From Burkholderia sp. Bp8992 (GTDB lineage Bacteria > Pseudomonadota > Gammaproteobacteria > Burkholderiales > Burkholderiaceae): a DNA stretch of 64,000 nt. The stretch covers positions 124,001 through 188,000 of the forward strand of contig NZ_QTQI01000009.1 in assembly GCF_003853705.1 (NCBI RefSeq), in the 5' to 3' direction. Under the pieces are notes generated by a model. That model was not told the origin of the DNA and ran no database searches. It saw only the letters and a program-made list of their open reading frames with translations. Both the position numbers and the translations under genes were made by a program. Positions 25,814 through 33,731 of this stretch are shown here, in pieces. Position 1 is the first letter of the stretch. Every line of letters begins with the position of its first letter.

Positions 25814-26850
25814 TGACTTCCGACCTCGTACCCACCGCACACGATATCGCCACACGCGCACCGCTATCGTCGGTCGAATCGTTCACGTTCGGCGACACCG
25901 TTTCCGCGATGGACGGAGGCGACATTCTCGACTACGCCGAGCTGTGGGCCGTCGATGATTATTTCGAACCGCCCATCAGCCGCGAAGCCCTCGCGAAGTC
26001 TCTGCGCGCCGGTACGCACCACGCGTCCGCGCTGTACTTCAAACGAAACGTGCTTGCGTCGACGTTCATCGAGCATCCGAAGTTTTCGCGAGACTCGTTT
26101 CGTCGACTCGCGCTCGATTTTGTAGTTTTCGGCGACGCGTATCTTGAACGAGAGCGCAACCGCACGGGCGGCGTTCGCAGCTACCGCCCTTCCCCCGCGA
26201 AGTACACGCGGCGCAAAACGGATCTGCAAAATTTCGTGTTCATCGACGGTTGGCTGAACCGCCACCAGTTCGAAACCGGCTCCATCTTTCAACTGATGGA
26301 GCCCGACGTAAATCAGGAAGTCTATGGCATGCCCGAATACATCGCTTCTCTACAGTCCGCGTGGCTGAACGAATCGGCGACGCTGTTCCGGCGCCGCTAC
26401 TACGCGAACGGATCGCATGCCGGGTTCATCCTCTACGTGAACGACCCGAACATGGACCCGGAGGACGTGGACGCGATCCGGAAAGCGCTGCGCGATTCGA
26501 AGGGCATCGGCAATTTCCGGAACCTGTTTCTGCATTCAGCGGCACGAGGCGGCAGTGGTGAGAAAGGCGCAGTTCAACTGATCCCGATTTCGGAAGTCGC
26601 CGCGAAAGACCAGTTCTTTGACATCAAGAACGTGACCCGCGACGACTCGCTTGCGGCGCACCGCATTCCGCCGCAGCTTATCGGCATCGTGCCGAGCAAC
26701 ACCGGCGGGTTCGGTGCGGTCGAACCGATGGCACGCGTGTTCGCCCGGAACGAACTGGTGCCGCTCCAACAACAATTCCTGAAAATCAATGAGTGGGCGG
26801 GCGAGGAAATCGTGCGGTTCAACGACTACGTGCTGCCGGTCGCTGCCTGA
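25813..26850 (+). CDS. Q: Portal protein Q
   Basis: A 345-aa portal (P2 gpQ is 344 aa), forming the dodecameric DNA gate. It contains YAELWAVDDYFEPPISREAL, the WLNESATLFRRRYYANGSHA segment and AAHRIPPQLIGIVPSNTGGF, all diagnostic. The ATG overlaps the P stop (TAATG). The protein ends just before the presumed cos region, as in P2. Confidence 0.96.
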   Translation: MTSDLVPTAHDIATRAPLSSVESFTFGDTVSAMDGGDILDYAELWAVDDYFEPPISREALAKSLRAGTHHASALYFKRNVLASTFIEHPKFSRDSFRRLALDFVVFGDAYLERERNRTGGVRSYRPSPAKYTRRKTDLQNFVFIDGWLNRHQFETGSIFQLMEPDVNQEVYGMPEYIASLQSAWLNESATLFRRRYYANGSHAGFILYVNDPNMDPEDVDAIRKALRDSKGIGNFRNLFLHSAARGGSGEKGAVQLIPISEVAAKDQFFDIKNVTRDDSLAAHRIPPQLIGIVPSNTGGFGAVEPMARVFARNELVPLQQQFLKINEWAGEEIVRFNDYVLPVAA

Positions 26851-27236
26851 CCGCGCGAAGTGCCAAATTTGGCACTTTGCGGTGCTGCGTCTGGAATCTC
26901 GCGGCGCGCGGCCGTTTGCGTCTGGAAAATCCCCCCGAACATCGCCGAACCCCGCCCCGCGCGGGGCGCGGGCGGTCGCACGGGTTGCGTCTGGAATCGC
27001 CGTTTCGTTTTAGCCCGCAGGCGCGGAGGGGACTGCGATATTCCGGGGCGGAAGTGTGATCCGCCCCCACCTACCGCCCGCGCGCGACGGCCCGCCCGAG
27101 CCCGTATCGAACCCGCCACGGGCCTGCCGCTGCCGCGTCCGGCGCAGGACAGCAACACGCACGCGAACCGCGCAGAAGCCCGGAGAATCGGCCGGGCGCG
27201 CCGTCGATACCATTCGATGTGATATCACTTTTTGAT
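26851..27236. other. cos: Gene-free region after Q, expected site of cos
   Basis: No gene is supportable in these 386 bases. A perfect 20-bp palindrome, AAGTGCCAAATTTGGCACTT, lies at 26858-26877 just after Q. The 11-mer TGCGTCTGGAA occurs at 26886, 26917 and 26986. The rest is very GC-rich with GC palindromes such as CCCCGCGCGGGG. In P2 the cos site lies directly downstream of Q, so the repeats could be terminase-binding sites. The exact nick position cannot be read from one genome. Confidence 0.5.
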
Positions 27237-27243
27237 TGCACTC

Positions 27244-27264
27244 TGATAGCACTTTCTGCTATCA
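27244..27264. promoter_or_regulatory. Operator palindrome of hicAB
   Basis: TGATAGCA, five bases and TGCTATCA form a perfect inverted repeat seven bases upstream of hicA. A related GATATCA lies about 25 bp further upstream. HicB ribbon-helix-helix or HTH domains autoregulate their operons through such repeats. Confidence 0.65.
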
Positions 27265-27271
27265 TCAAGGC

Positions 27272-27526
27272 ATGAAATCGAAACACGCCCGCACCCTCGC
27301 CGCGATCTTCACGAAGCCCACATTGGGCGGGATCGTGTTCTCCGATATTGAATCGCTCGTCGCCGCACTCGGCGGCGAAATCCACGAAGGCGCAGGGTCG
27401 CGCATCGCCTTCGAACTGAACGGCACGCGTCGCTATCACCACCGCCCGCATCCGGGCAAAGAGGCGAAGCGGTATCAGGTGGAGGACTTGCGCGACTGGT
27501 TTATCGAAATGGGAATCAAGCCATGA
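27272..27526 (+). CDS. hicA: HicA-type toxin
   Basis: An 84-aa HicA-family mRNA interferase with a dsRBD-like fold. It contains FSDIESLVAALGGEIHEGAG and the RRYHHRPHPGKEAKRYQVED core, where the histidine of the HRPH segment is the probable catalytic residue. The start is ATG 27272 right after the operator, with AAGG as ribosome site. An upstream in-frame ATG at 27236 precedes the operator and is rejected. The stop overlaps the hicB start (ATGA). In the prophage it may stabilise the element or act in abortive infection. Confidence 0.88.
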   Translation: MKSKHARTLAAIFTKPTLGGIVFSDIESLVAALGGEIHEGAGSRIAFELNGTRRYHHRPHPGKEAKRYQVEDLRDWFIEMGIKP

Positions 27527-27915
27527 ACAACGCCATGACTTACAAGGGATATTTCGCCCGGATCGATTTCGACGGGCGCGATAACATTTTCGTCGGCCAC
27601 GTGCTCGGCGTGGACGACAAAATCAGTTTCCATGGTGAGACGGTGGACGAGCTTACGCGCGATTTTCATGCGGCCGTCGATCACTACCTTGACGACTGCA
27701 AGCGAGCAGGACGCGAGCCGCAAAAGGTAGCGTCCGGCAAGCTGATGCTGCGTATCGATCCGACTGTTCACGCAACTGTCGGTATCGCTGCCGCCCTGTC
27801 GGACGAAAGCGTCAATCAATGGTCGGAGGAGGTACTGGGGCGTGCGGCCCGTGAAGTGTTGGCGCGAGCAGGTTACGCCAGCGACGAGAAAGCCACCATG
27901 TCAGGCACCCCCTGA
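27523..27915 (+). CDS. hicB: HicB-type antitoxin
   Basis: A 130-aa HicB antitoxin. Residues 5-65 have the degenerate RNase H-like HicB fold (YKGYFARIDFDGRDNIFVGH, then FHGETVDELTRDFHAAVDHY). Residues 75-120 look like a ribbon-helix-helix DNA-binding tail (GKLMLRIDPTVHATVGIAAA). Coupled to hicA by ATGA overlap and followed by a strong terminator. Confidence 0.9.
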   Translation: MNNAMTYKGYFARIDFDGRDNIFVGHVLGVDDKISFHGETVDELTRDFHAAVDHYLDDCKRAGREPQKVASGKLMLRIDPTVHATVGIAAALSDESVNQWSEEVLGRAAREVLARAGYASDEKATMSGTP

Positions 27916-27947
27916 ACAGCGCAGGAAACACACAACCGCATATACTT

Positions 27948-27982
27948 GGCCGACGACTTGTGATTTCGTCGGCCATTTTTTT
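27948..27982 (+). terminator. Rho-independent terminator of hicAB
   Basis: GGCCGACGA at 27948-27956 pairs with TCGTCGGCC at 27966-27974 (9 bp, 9-base loop). Seven T follow. Confidence 0.9.
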
Positions 27983-28032
27983 GCAATCAGTTGTCATCAC
28001 ACATCAATCTATACGTTGTTTCGGGGGACAGC

Positions 28033-29844
28033 ATGGAGTTAATTAACCAAATAGAAATTTCGTATTTTCGCTCAATCCACAAAGGCCATATTGAAGATTG
28101 CTCCGGTACGAATATCATTTTTGGGCGCAACGATTCCGGAAAAAGTAACTTCTTACGAGCGCTCAATCTGTTTTTCAACAACGAAACCAATCCCGGCCAA
28201 AAATTCTCATTCGCACGCGACTTCAACCATACCCGCAGAGCTGGAGCGGACGTCGCGCAACAGGCCGGCAAGGAACTGAAGAAATTTGTTTATGTGAAGA
28301 TTTGGTTTAAGACGCCAGACAACTTTAAAAATTCACTCGGCGCGACGTTTTGGGTCAAAAAACAATGGAACACAACCACCGAGGAAACGCCGGATTTTTA
28401 TTCGTCAATCAAGGACAATAAATCAAAAACATACTTGACGCGACTCTTAAACCAAGTTCGATTTCATTATATTCCGGCAATCAAGGATCGAAGGATTTTC
28501 GAAAAACTTCAGACCGAAATATATGATGTGATATCTCGCAATGTCCAGTTTTCAGATTCACTTCGCAACTTCTCTCAAGCCCTACAACTTAGAACGGCCG
28601 AACTATCATTTGATTTAGCGGATAGACTGCGCATCAATAGCGTGGTATCAACCCCACAAGACTTAACAGATCTGTTCCGGTCACTCGATTTCGAAACGAA
28701 AACGGAGCAAGGCGACCTACATAGTCTGACGCTGCAACGAGGCGATGGCATTCAGGTTCAACACATCCCTCCGATTCTCGCATTCATTTCCGATAAAAGT
28801 GCCGCCAATTTTCATATTTGGGGATTTGAGGAGCCGGAGAATTCTCTTGAGTTGGTAAATGCGATCAAGGAAGCGGAGACATTCCGATCATTCGGGGCAT
28901 CGGGAAATAAGCAAATATTTTTGACAAGCCACAGTCCCGCATTTTTCTCACTGAACAACGATGATGTGTCGCGTTATTTCGTATCAAAATCCGAGATTAT
29001 TGACGGTCGCCCAAACTCTACAATCTCCATAATCGACGGCGACGCTGATAAATCTCCAGCAGATTTAATGGGAGAACTCCCCCATTTGACGGTAATTAGC
29101 TCATACCTCGGAGCAGCACAGAAAAAGATTGACGACCACGCTGAGGCAAACCGTCTTTTGAATGCCGAACTAGCGGAATCAAATTTGCCTATCCTGTTTG
29201 GCGAAGGGGCATCCGACGTTCTTATCTTCGAACAGGCATGGCGCGTTCTGTTCGGTGAAGAACCGAATATGCTTACCTTCGTAGGAGGGAATGGCACAAC
29301 AAAAATGGAGGCACTTGCCAAGGATGGCCGTGTCCTCCAAGTTGCGGCGCGCGCACGACCTCTGTTCGCTCTAGTTGACAATGACAAGGAGGGACGCGAC
29401 CTGTGGAGCAGTGGTCACTTGAATGGGGGCGAACGCTGGTATAAGCACAACTCCAACGGTGTACATTGGTGCCGCCTACCATTCGAGAAGGGATTTTCGG
29501 ACTTTATGACGAGATTGAAAATTCCAGACGCCTTCTGGCCCGGAACGCTCGAAAACCTGTTCCCGGTCGCGCTTCGCCAGGAAGCAATCGAACAAGGAGT
29601 TTTCGCCCTTGGCGACAGCCCCTATGATGAACTCCTGAAGTCAGGGGCTTTTTCACGTGTGCTGCCTTACTGCGCGCCACGCGATGACCTCGCGAATCTT
29701 TATGTGATGACGCCACACTCTGACTACAAGGTTCGATTCGCTGAATGGGTAATCGCTCAGAGCGCCGATCGGCCACAGATTTTTGAATCACTTCGAACCA
29801 CGCTTACCGGGGTACGAAACGAGATTGCGAAAAGGCAAGCGTAA
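28033..29844 (+). CDS. OLD-family ATPase/TOPRIM nuclease
   Basis: A 603-aa protein with the OLD (overcoming lysogenization defect) architecture. The N-terminal ABC-type ATPase has Walker A GRNDSGKSN at 31-39, Walker B with GFEEPEN at 264-270 and a TSHSP histidine switch at 298-302. The C-terminal TOPRIM nuclease has Glu391 in LFGEGASDV and Asp449/Asp451 in ALVDNDKEG. No UvrD partner (as in Gabija) is adjacent, so it is a stand-alone class 1-like OLD. Codon use is AT-rich, unlike the virion genes. P2 carries old at the same place beside cos, where it excludes phage lambda and kills recBC hosts. The start is ATG 28033 with GGGGGA. Confidence 0.88.
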   Translation: MELINQIEISYFRSIHKGHIEDCSGTNIIFGRNDSGKSNFLRALNLFFNNETNPGQKFSFARDFNHTRRAGADVAQQAGKELKKFVYVKIWFKTPDNFKNSLGATFWVKKQWNTTTEETPDFYSSIKDNKSKTYLTRLLNQVRFHYIPAIKDRRIFEKLQTEIYDVISRNVQFSDSLRNFSQALQLRTAELSFDLADRLRINSVVSTPQDLTDLFRSLDFETKTEQGDLHSLTLQRGDGIQVQHIPPILAFISDKSAANFHIWGFEEPENSLELVNAIKEAETFRSFGASGNKQIFLTSHSPAFFSLNNDDVSRYFVSKSEIIDGRPNSTISIIDGDADKSPADLMGELPHLTVISSYLGAAQKKIDDHAEANRLLNAELAESNLPILFGEGASDVLIFEQAWRVLFGEEPNMLTFVGGNGTTKMEALAKDGRVLQVAARARPLFALVDNDKEGRDLWSSGHLNGGERWYKHNSNGVHWCRLPFEKGFSDFMTRLKIPDAFWPGTLENLFPVALRQEAIEQGVFALGDSPYDELLKSGAFSRVLPYCAPRDDLANLYVMTPHSDYKVRFAEWVIAQSADRPQIFESLRTTLTGVRNEIAKRQA

Positions 29845-29937
29845 TTAGATTGCTTGCACGGCATCGCGGCGTATGTCGCCGCGATGCACTCGTATCGTCC
29901 CAACAGGAACCGCTGAGACTGGCTGTTCACTCGCACA

Positions 29938-30867
29938 TCACGCGTTCTCAACGTACGCGCGCGCGTTGTTGATTGCATCCCGCAAATTCGCACCCTCCCC
30001 CGTCACCGGAGTTTGCACGAGATCGGCTACTTCGACCTGAAACACTGGTTTCTCGCCCGCACGGTGCATCCGTCGAATCGCGATGTTACCTTGCGTCGCG
30101 AGCCAGTCCAGCAGATCGGCATCGTTCAACCTGGCTGTTTCCTTCTTCGCGCCGACCGATTTCAGAGTCTTTGGCGTTACCTTCTTCTTTCCGGACGCCT
30201 TCGCGACTTCCCTCGCGGCCTGCAACTTCCCCACTGCATCCGCGCCTGACTCTTTCACGAGATGCCGCGCGGCCGTGGCCGACACCTCGCCAGCCTGCAC
30301 CGCTTCGCGAATCGCCGTAGGCGCAGACAGCAACGTGAGCGCATTTCGCACCTTCGTGATCGAGCACGGCAAGCGCCGGGCAATCGCTTCTTCGGAGATT
30401 CCGCGGCCGAGCATGTCTTTGAACAAAATCGCCTCGCCGAGTGGCGTCAGCTTCCGGCCGTTGTTGTCCTGATACTTGCCGAATAGCCGATCTTCTTCCG
30501 TGGTCCCGCGTTCCTCGTTTACGACCGGCACCGCTTCGATGCCCGCGCCCTCGCTGTTCGCAAGCTGGACAGCATCCCATCGTGTATGGCCGTCGGACAG
30601 GTACAGAAAGCCGTCGACAGCAGCGCACACCTTGAGGGGCTTATGGCGAAAGAAGCCGTTGACCTTCATCGAATCCGCGTACTCGCGCACCGCTGCCGGA
30701 TAGTCCGGGTCGGCAAGACGGGGCGCATTGAAGCCCGGCCGTACACGAATCGCATCGAGCGACACCATGTAGATATCCGCGCTCCCCTGCCGGAACTGCT
30801 TCATGATCTGTTTCACATTGCCCGGCACCAACTCCATTTCGGCCTGCGTGCTCGTTGCTGCATCCAT
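29938..30867 (-). CDS. ParB-like nuclease-domain protein
   Basis: A 309-aa protein with an N-terminal ParB/sulfiredoxin-type domain (YLSDGHTRWDAVQLANSEG, then EDRLFGKYQDNNGRKLTPLG). A ParB-type HTH follows (LGRGISEEAIARRLPCSITK). There is no ParA partner, so classic partition is unlikely. The GHTR in place of GERR suggests a derived CTP/ATP pocket. It ends the replication operon behind the Ogr-like genes, with 3 bp between. Regulation, replication support or nuclease activity are all possible. Confidence 0.78.
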   Translation of the reverse strand: MDAATSTQAEMELVPGNVKQIMKQFRQGSADIYMVSLDAIRVRPGFNAPRLADPDYPAAVREYADSMKVNGFFRHKPLKVCAAVDGFLYLSDGHTRWDAVQLANSEGAGIEAVPVVNEERGTTEEDRLFGKYQDNNGRKLTPLGEAILFKDMLGRGISEEAIARRLPCSITKVRNALTLLSAPTAIREAVQAGEVSATAARHLVKESGADAVGKLQAAREVAKASGKKKVTPKTLKSVGAKKETARLNDADLLDWLATQGNIAIRRMHRAGEKPVFQVEVADLVQTPVTGEGANLRDAINNARAYVENA

Positions 30868-30870
30868 CGT

Positions 30871-31143
30871 TCAATCCCCTTTAAAGTACCCCGGCGACGA
30901 TGTGTCGCCATCATCAGAAACAGACCCGCTATCCGGCGAGTCATCGAAAAGCGAAAGCGACTCCCGCCGCTCGGTGCGCTGCACCGGCCCCTCGGGTGTC
31001 ATCGTGAGCGCGGTTCGATACGTGTGACCGCACAGCACGTTGTCGCACTGGAAATCCACGTTCCAACACAGATCCGACGTGCGCAGCATCACGCGCGCGA
31101 TTCCCCGCGCCTTGCAATGCGGACATGGCATGGTCCACCGCAT
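30871..31143 (-). CDS. Ogr/Delta-type zinc-finger late activator (copy 2)
   Basis: About 90 aa. The four cysteines of an Ogr/Delta finger are visible in MPCPHCKARGIARV and NVDFQCDNVLCGHTY, followed by the usual RTALTMTPEGPVQ. An acidic, serine-rich tail completes it (DDSPDSGSVSDDGD). The ATG at 31143 lies one base after the stop of the upstream finger gene, so they are coupled; ATG 31131 is an alternative with a better ribosome site. Ogr proteins bind upstream of P2 late promoters and recruit polymerase through alpha. Confidence 0.85.
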   Translation of the reverse strand: MRWTMPCPHCKARGIARVMLRTSDLCWNVDFQCDNVLCGHTYRTALTMTPEGPVQRTERRESLSLFDDSPDSGSVSDDGDTSSPGYFKGD

Positions 31144-31144
31144 G

Positions 31145-31423
31145 TCACAACCCGGCGCGCTTCGCCGTGCGCGAATTGATCGTGCCGCGCAGCGGATCAG
31201 CGCGCACGATCGGCAGATCGAGCCCATCGCGCGGCGACGCCGACGGCGAAAGTGAATACAGGATTTCGAGCGACGCGGGCGCGCGAAATCCGCAGTCCGG
31301 GCAGTAGAAGTACAGGCGGCGCATGGTGTCGCTCATCGGTTCGGAGTGACGCGCCTCAATATGCCCGTCGCACGCGGGACACTCGATCGTCATGTCATGC
31401 GGATCGCGATAGCTGGCGTTCAT
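31145..31423 (-). CDS. Ogr/Delta-type zinc-finger protein (copy 1)
   Basis: A 92-aa zinc-finger protein. Cysteine pairs are in TIECPACDGHIEARH and LYFYCPDCGFRAPASLEI, the Ogr/Delta layout. Its start overlaps the stop of gpA (ATGA). It differs clearly from the second copy downstream, so this is not a recent duplication. In P2 ogr lies beside D instead. Confidence 0.8.
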   Translation of the reverse strand: MNASYRDPHDMTIECPACDGHIEARHSEPMSDTMRRLYFYCPDCGFRAPASLEILYSLSPSASPRDGLDLPIVRADPLRGTINSRTAKRAGL

Positions 31424-33324
31424 ACGGCTCCCGATTGGTTAGGTTGCGTGTTCAGCGTGGCGGCCTGTTCGTAGTCGGCCAGCCAGTCGGATACGTCGTG
31501 CGCGGCGAGCGCGTGAGCGGCGTTGTGGCGCGTGCCTCGCAGATCGACGGGCGAATCGATGCGGAACGACTCCGCGTATTCAAGCCATGCGTCGACCGGC
31601 GTTTCAAGCGCCTCGACGTGCTCGGGCTGCTGCGTACAGTTATTGACACCAGTCCAAGGGCGGGCGGCTTCGCCACCTCGCCGAACCACTCGCCACACGT
31701 GACGCGTCGACGGAACAAAGATTTCCGTTTCGCGGGTGTACGAGCAAAGCCCGTCAACAATGCTCGCAATGCCGATAGCCTCGACGCCGTGCGGCACGCG
31801 CACGGGAGCAATGCCATACCGCCCCTCGCGATGCTCGATCGTGTGTCGGATGTAGACCATACGGGCCTCGCCCGCGATACCGCCCATTGCACGCGAGTAC
31901 GCAGCCCAATCGGCGGGTTTGTCGTCGCGCTTCTGCGCGGCAGTCCATGCGGCGACGATGCACGCGGATTCTTCGATGGCGGGCAGATCGTCCTCTTTGA
32001 CGCGGCGCAGCTCGCGCCACACGCCGACCGGCGCACCGCCGAACTGCTGAAACTGTCGGATGCCCCACAGTGCCGCCCACGTTTCGACGCGTGCCGATGG
32101 CGTGATTTCGTCGTCGTCCCAGAAATCCGACTGCACGACGTAGCCCTCATTCGTCTTGTGCTCGCCGACTGCGTGACCGTCGATGTTCTTCGAGATGTAT
32201 TTGGCGATGTACCCGACGGCCGAACCCTTCGCCTTGTCGATCAGTTCGAAGCGCACGCGGTGCTCGCGCGCGCCGGGTTCGTTCCCGGAGTCGCGCAGCC
32301 CGTGCTTGCGCATGATTTCGCAGAACCGCTTGATATCGTTCGAGAACACCAGCCCGTGCCAGTGCGGCGAGCCGTCGTGATGCGGCTCCGCAACGCGCAT
32401 GCCGAAGTACGTCACGCCCTCGCGGCTCAGTTCGGCGCGGATGCGTTGCCATACCTTCCGCAAGTACGCCTGCCCGTCGCGCGGCGTGACGCCCGCATAG
32501 TTTGGGTTCGGCTTAAACCAGCTACCGGTTTGCCGGACAGCATGAAATCGGCTCGGGCACGTCAGCGTGAACATGACGCCGCGATACGACGCGCCGTCGG
32601 CCAGTTCTTCGAGTCCGCGCAGTCGCGTGAACAGTTCGCCCCGCTTCAATGCCTTGTTCGAAATGCCCTTCGACGCCAGTTCGGCGAGCGTGAAGCGCTG
32701 GCCGTCCTCGTTCTCCATCGTGACCGCTTCGAGCGTGCGCGCGTTGCGCCGATTCTGCGCAATACGACGCCGCACGGCCTCATCGCTCGCATACGGCTCC
32801 GCTTTCAGGTGGACGAAGTGCAGCCGAATGTTCGAGTGCTCCAGCCCGCGAATGTGCATCTTGCGCAACTGACGACGCCACCACAGTTCGCACTTCACGC
32901 GCGCGACCTGATCGGCCGGATGCTCGAAATTCGGCATGTCGATACCGTATGCGCCGCACGTCGCGCGCGCGACGACGAGCGCATCGGCCAGTTCAAGCCC
33001 ATACGCGCGCATCGTCACATCGGACGCAATGCGGCGGGCCTTCATGCAGATTTCGTGATCGGTCGCATCAGGCGACACCGGCATGCCATCGGGCGCGTGG
33101 ACGTCGAGAAAGTCGCGCAGCGTGTTCGCTGCTGCTGCCAGATCGAACATATGCGCCGCGTTGAACCCGGTACGCTGGCGGTACGTGCGCGCGCTGTCGC
33201 GCCCGGCGTCGCGCGCCTGTTCGAGCGCGCGGCGCATCCACTTCACGGGAAGGCGTTTCTTAGCCTTGTTCGCTTCGGGTAGTTTCGGAACGCTGCTTTC
33301 CGCGTCGCGCGCGTAAATCCACAT
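31420..33324 (-). CDS. A: Replication initiation endonuclease A
   Basis: A 634-aa rolling-circle initiator of the P2 gpA family (P2 gpA is 761 aa). The HUH metal motif is HWH at 321-323 in DGSPHWHGLVF. The two catalytic tyrosines are Tyr372 and Tyr376 in VGYIAKYISKN. gpA nicks the origin, which in P2 lies within gene A itself, and stays bound to the 5-prime end. An early-operon position and coupling to the finger gene fit P2-type control. The origin cannot be identified here by eye. Confidence 0.94.
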   Translation of the reverse strand: MWIYARDAESSVPKLPEANKAKKRLPVKWMRRALEQARDAGRDSARTYRQRTGFNAAHMFDLAAAANTLRDFLDVHAPDGMPVSPDATDHEICMKARRIASDVTMRAYGLELADALVVARATCGAYGIDMPNFEHPADQVARVKCELWWRRQLRKMHIRGLEHSNIRLHFVHLKAEPYASDEAVRRRIAQNRRNARTLEAVTMENEDGQRFTLAELASKGISNKALKRGELFTRLRGLEELADGASYRGVMFTLTCPSRFHAVRQTGSWFKPNPNYAGVTPRDGQAYLRKVWQRIRAELSREGVTYFGMRVAEPHHDGSPHWHGLVFSNDIKRFCEIMRKHGLRDSGNEPGAREHRVRFELIDKAKGSAVGYIAKYISKNIDGHAVGEHKTNEGYVVQSDFWDDDEITPSARVETWAALWGIRQFQQFGGAPVGVWRELRRVKEDDLPAIEESACIVAAWTAAQKRDDKPADWAAYSRAMGGIAGEARMVYIRHTIEHREGRYGIAPVRVPHGVEAIGIASIVDGLCSYTRETEIFVPSTRHVWRVVRRGGEAARPWTGVNNCTQQPEHVEALETPVDAWLEYAESFRIDSPVDLRGTRHNAAHALAAHDVSDWLADYEQAATLNTQPNQSGAV

Positions 33325-33354
33325 AGAGACGGCCGGGAATCGAGAGAGGGAACG

Positions 33355-33498
33355 TTAAGCGGGTTGCGTCGATTTAACCGGCCATGCGGGCTCGGTGCCT
33401 TCTTCGGGGTGCGTGCCGCACCATGCCAGCGCGAACACGATAGTGAGCAGCCAAATCGCCCACAGCGGGAGCGGCTTTTTCTCGGGCGTTTGCTTCAT
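33355..33498 (-). CDS. Small membrane protein
   Basis: A 47-aa protein, MKQTPEKKPL followed by one membrane segment (PLWAIWLLTIVFALAWC) and a short polar tail. The ribosome site AGAGGAC lies seven bases before the ATG. It is placed between gpA and the 71-aa gene in the early operon. Function unknown; small membrane proteins of early phage operons sometimes act in superinfection exclusion. Confidence 0.6.
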   Translation of the reverse strand: MKQTPEKKPLPLWAIWLLTIVFALAWCGTHPEEGTEPAWPVKSTQPA

Positions 33499-33514
33499 GG
33501 GGTTGTCCTCTTGA

Positions 33515-33730
33515 TTACCGGAATTGAAAACGTCGTTTTGACAGGTCGCGCAGGAGCGGTCGGAGAACGTGCATCGCGGCTGCTTCGGCTAGATCGGATT
33601 CCGCAGTGCGCGCCGGGCTCGTCAGTTCGGGGGGAGTAGCAAGCACGCCCGCACCGATGCCGAAATCCGCTAGATCCTCGATCAGCAGTTCGCGCGTCGT
33701 CGTCGTGCTGTCGGCGCTCGACTCATCCAT
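33515..33730 (-). CDS. Unknown early phage protein
   Basis: A 71-aa acidic protein, MDESSADSTTTTRELLIEDL at the N-terminus and basic at the end (LRDLSKRRFQFR). The ATG at 33730 lies one base after the methylase stop, so it is coupled. No domain recognised. Confidence 0.6.
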   Translation of the reverse strand: MDESSADSTTTTRELLIEDLADFGIGAGVLATPPELTSPARTAESDLAEAAAMHVLRPLLRDLSKRRFQFR

Positions 33731-33731
33731 G

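Noticed and set aside
27020-27038. Similarity of GGCGCGGAGGGGACTGCGA to the P2 cohesive-end sequence
   Set aside because: Matches about 13 of 19 bases from memory, but lies in the opposite orientation to that expected from Q; too weak to call cos.
27991-29844. The OLD-like gene as Gabija GajA
   Set aside because: No UvrD-like GajB follows; the next gene is a convergent ParB-like gene.
31252-33282. A 676-aa plus-strand open frame opposite gpA
   Set aside because: Arginine-rich antisense frame with no domain; gpA on the other strand has HUH and tyrosine motifs.
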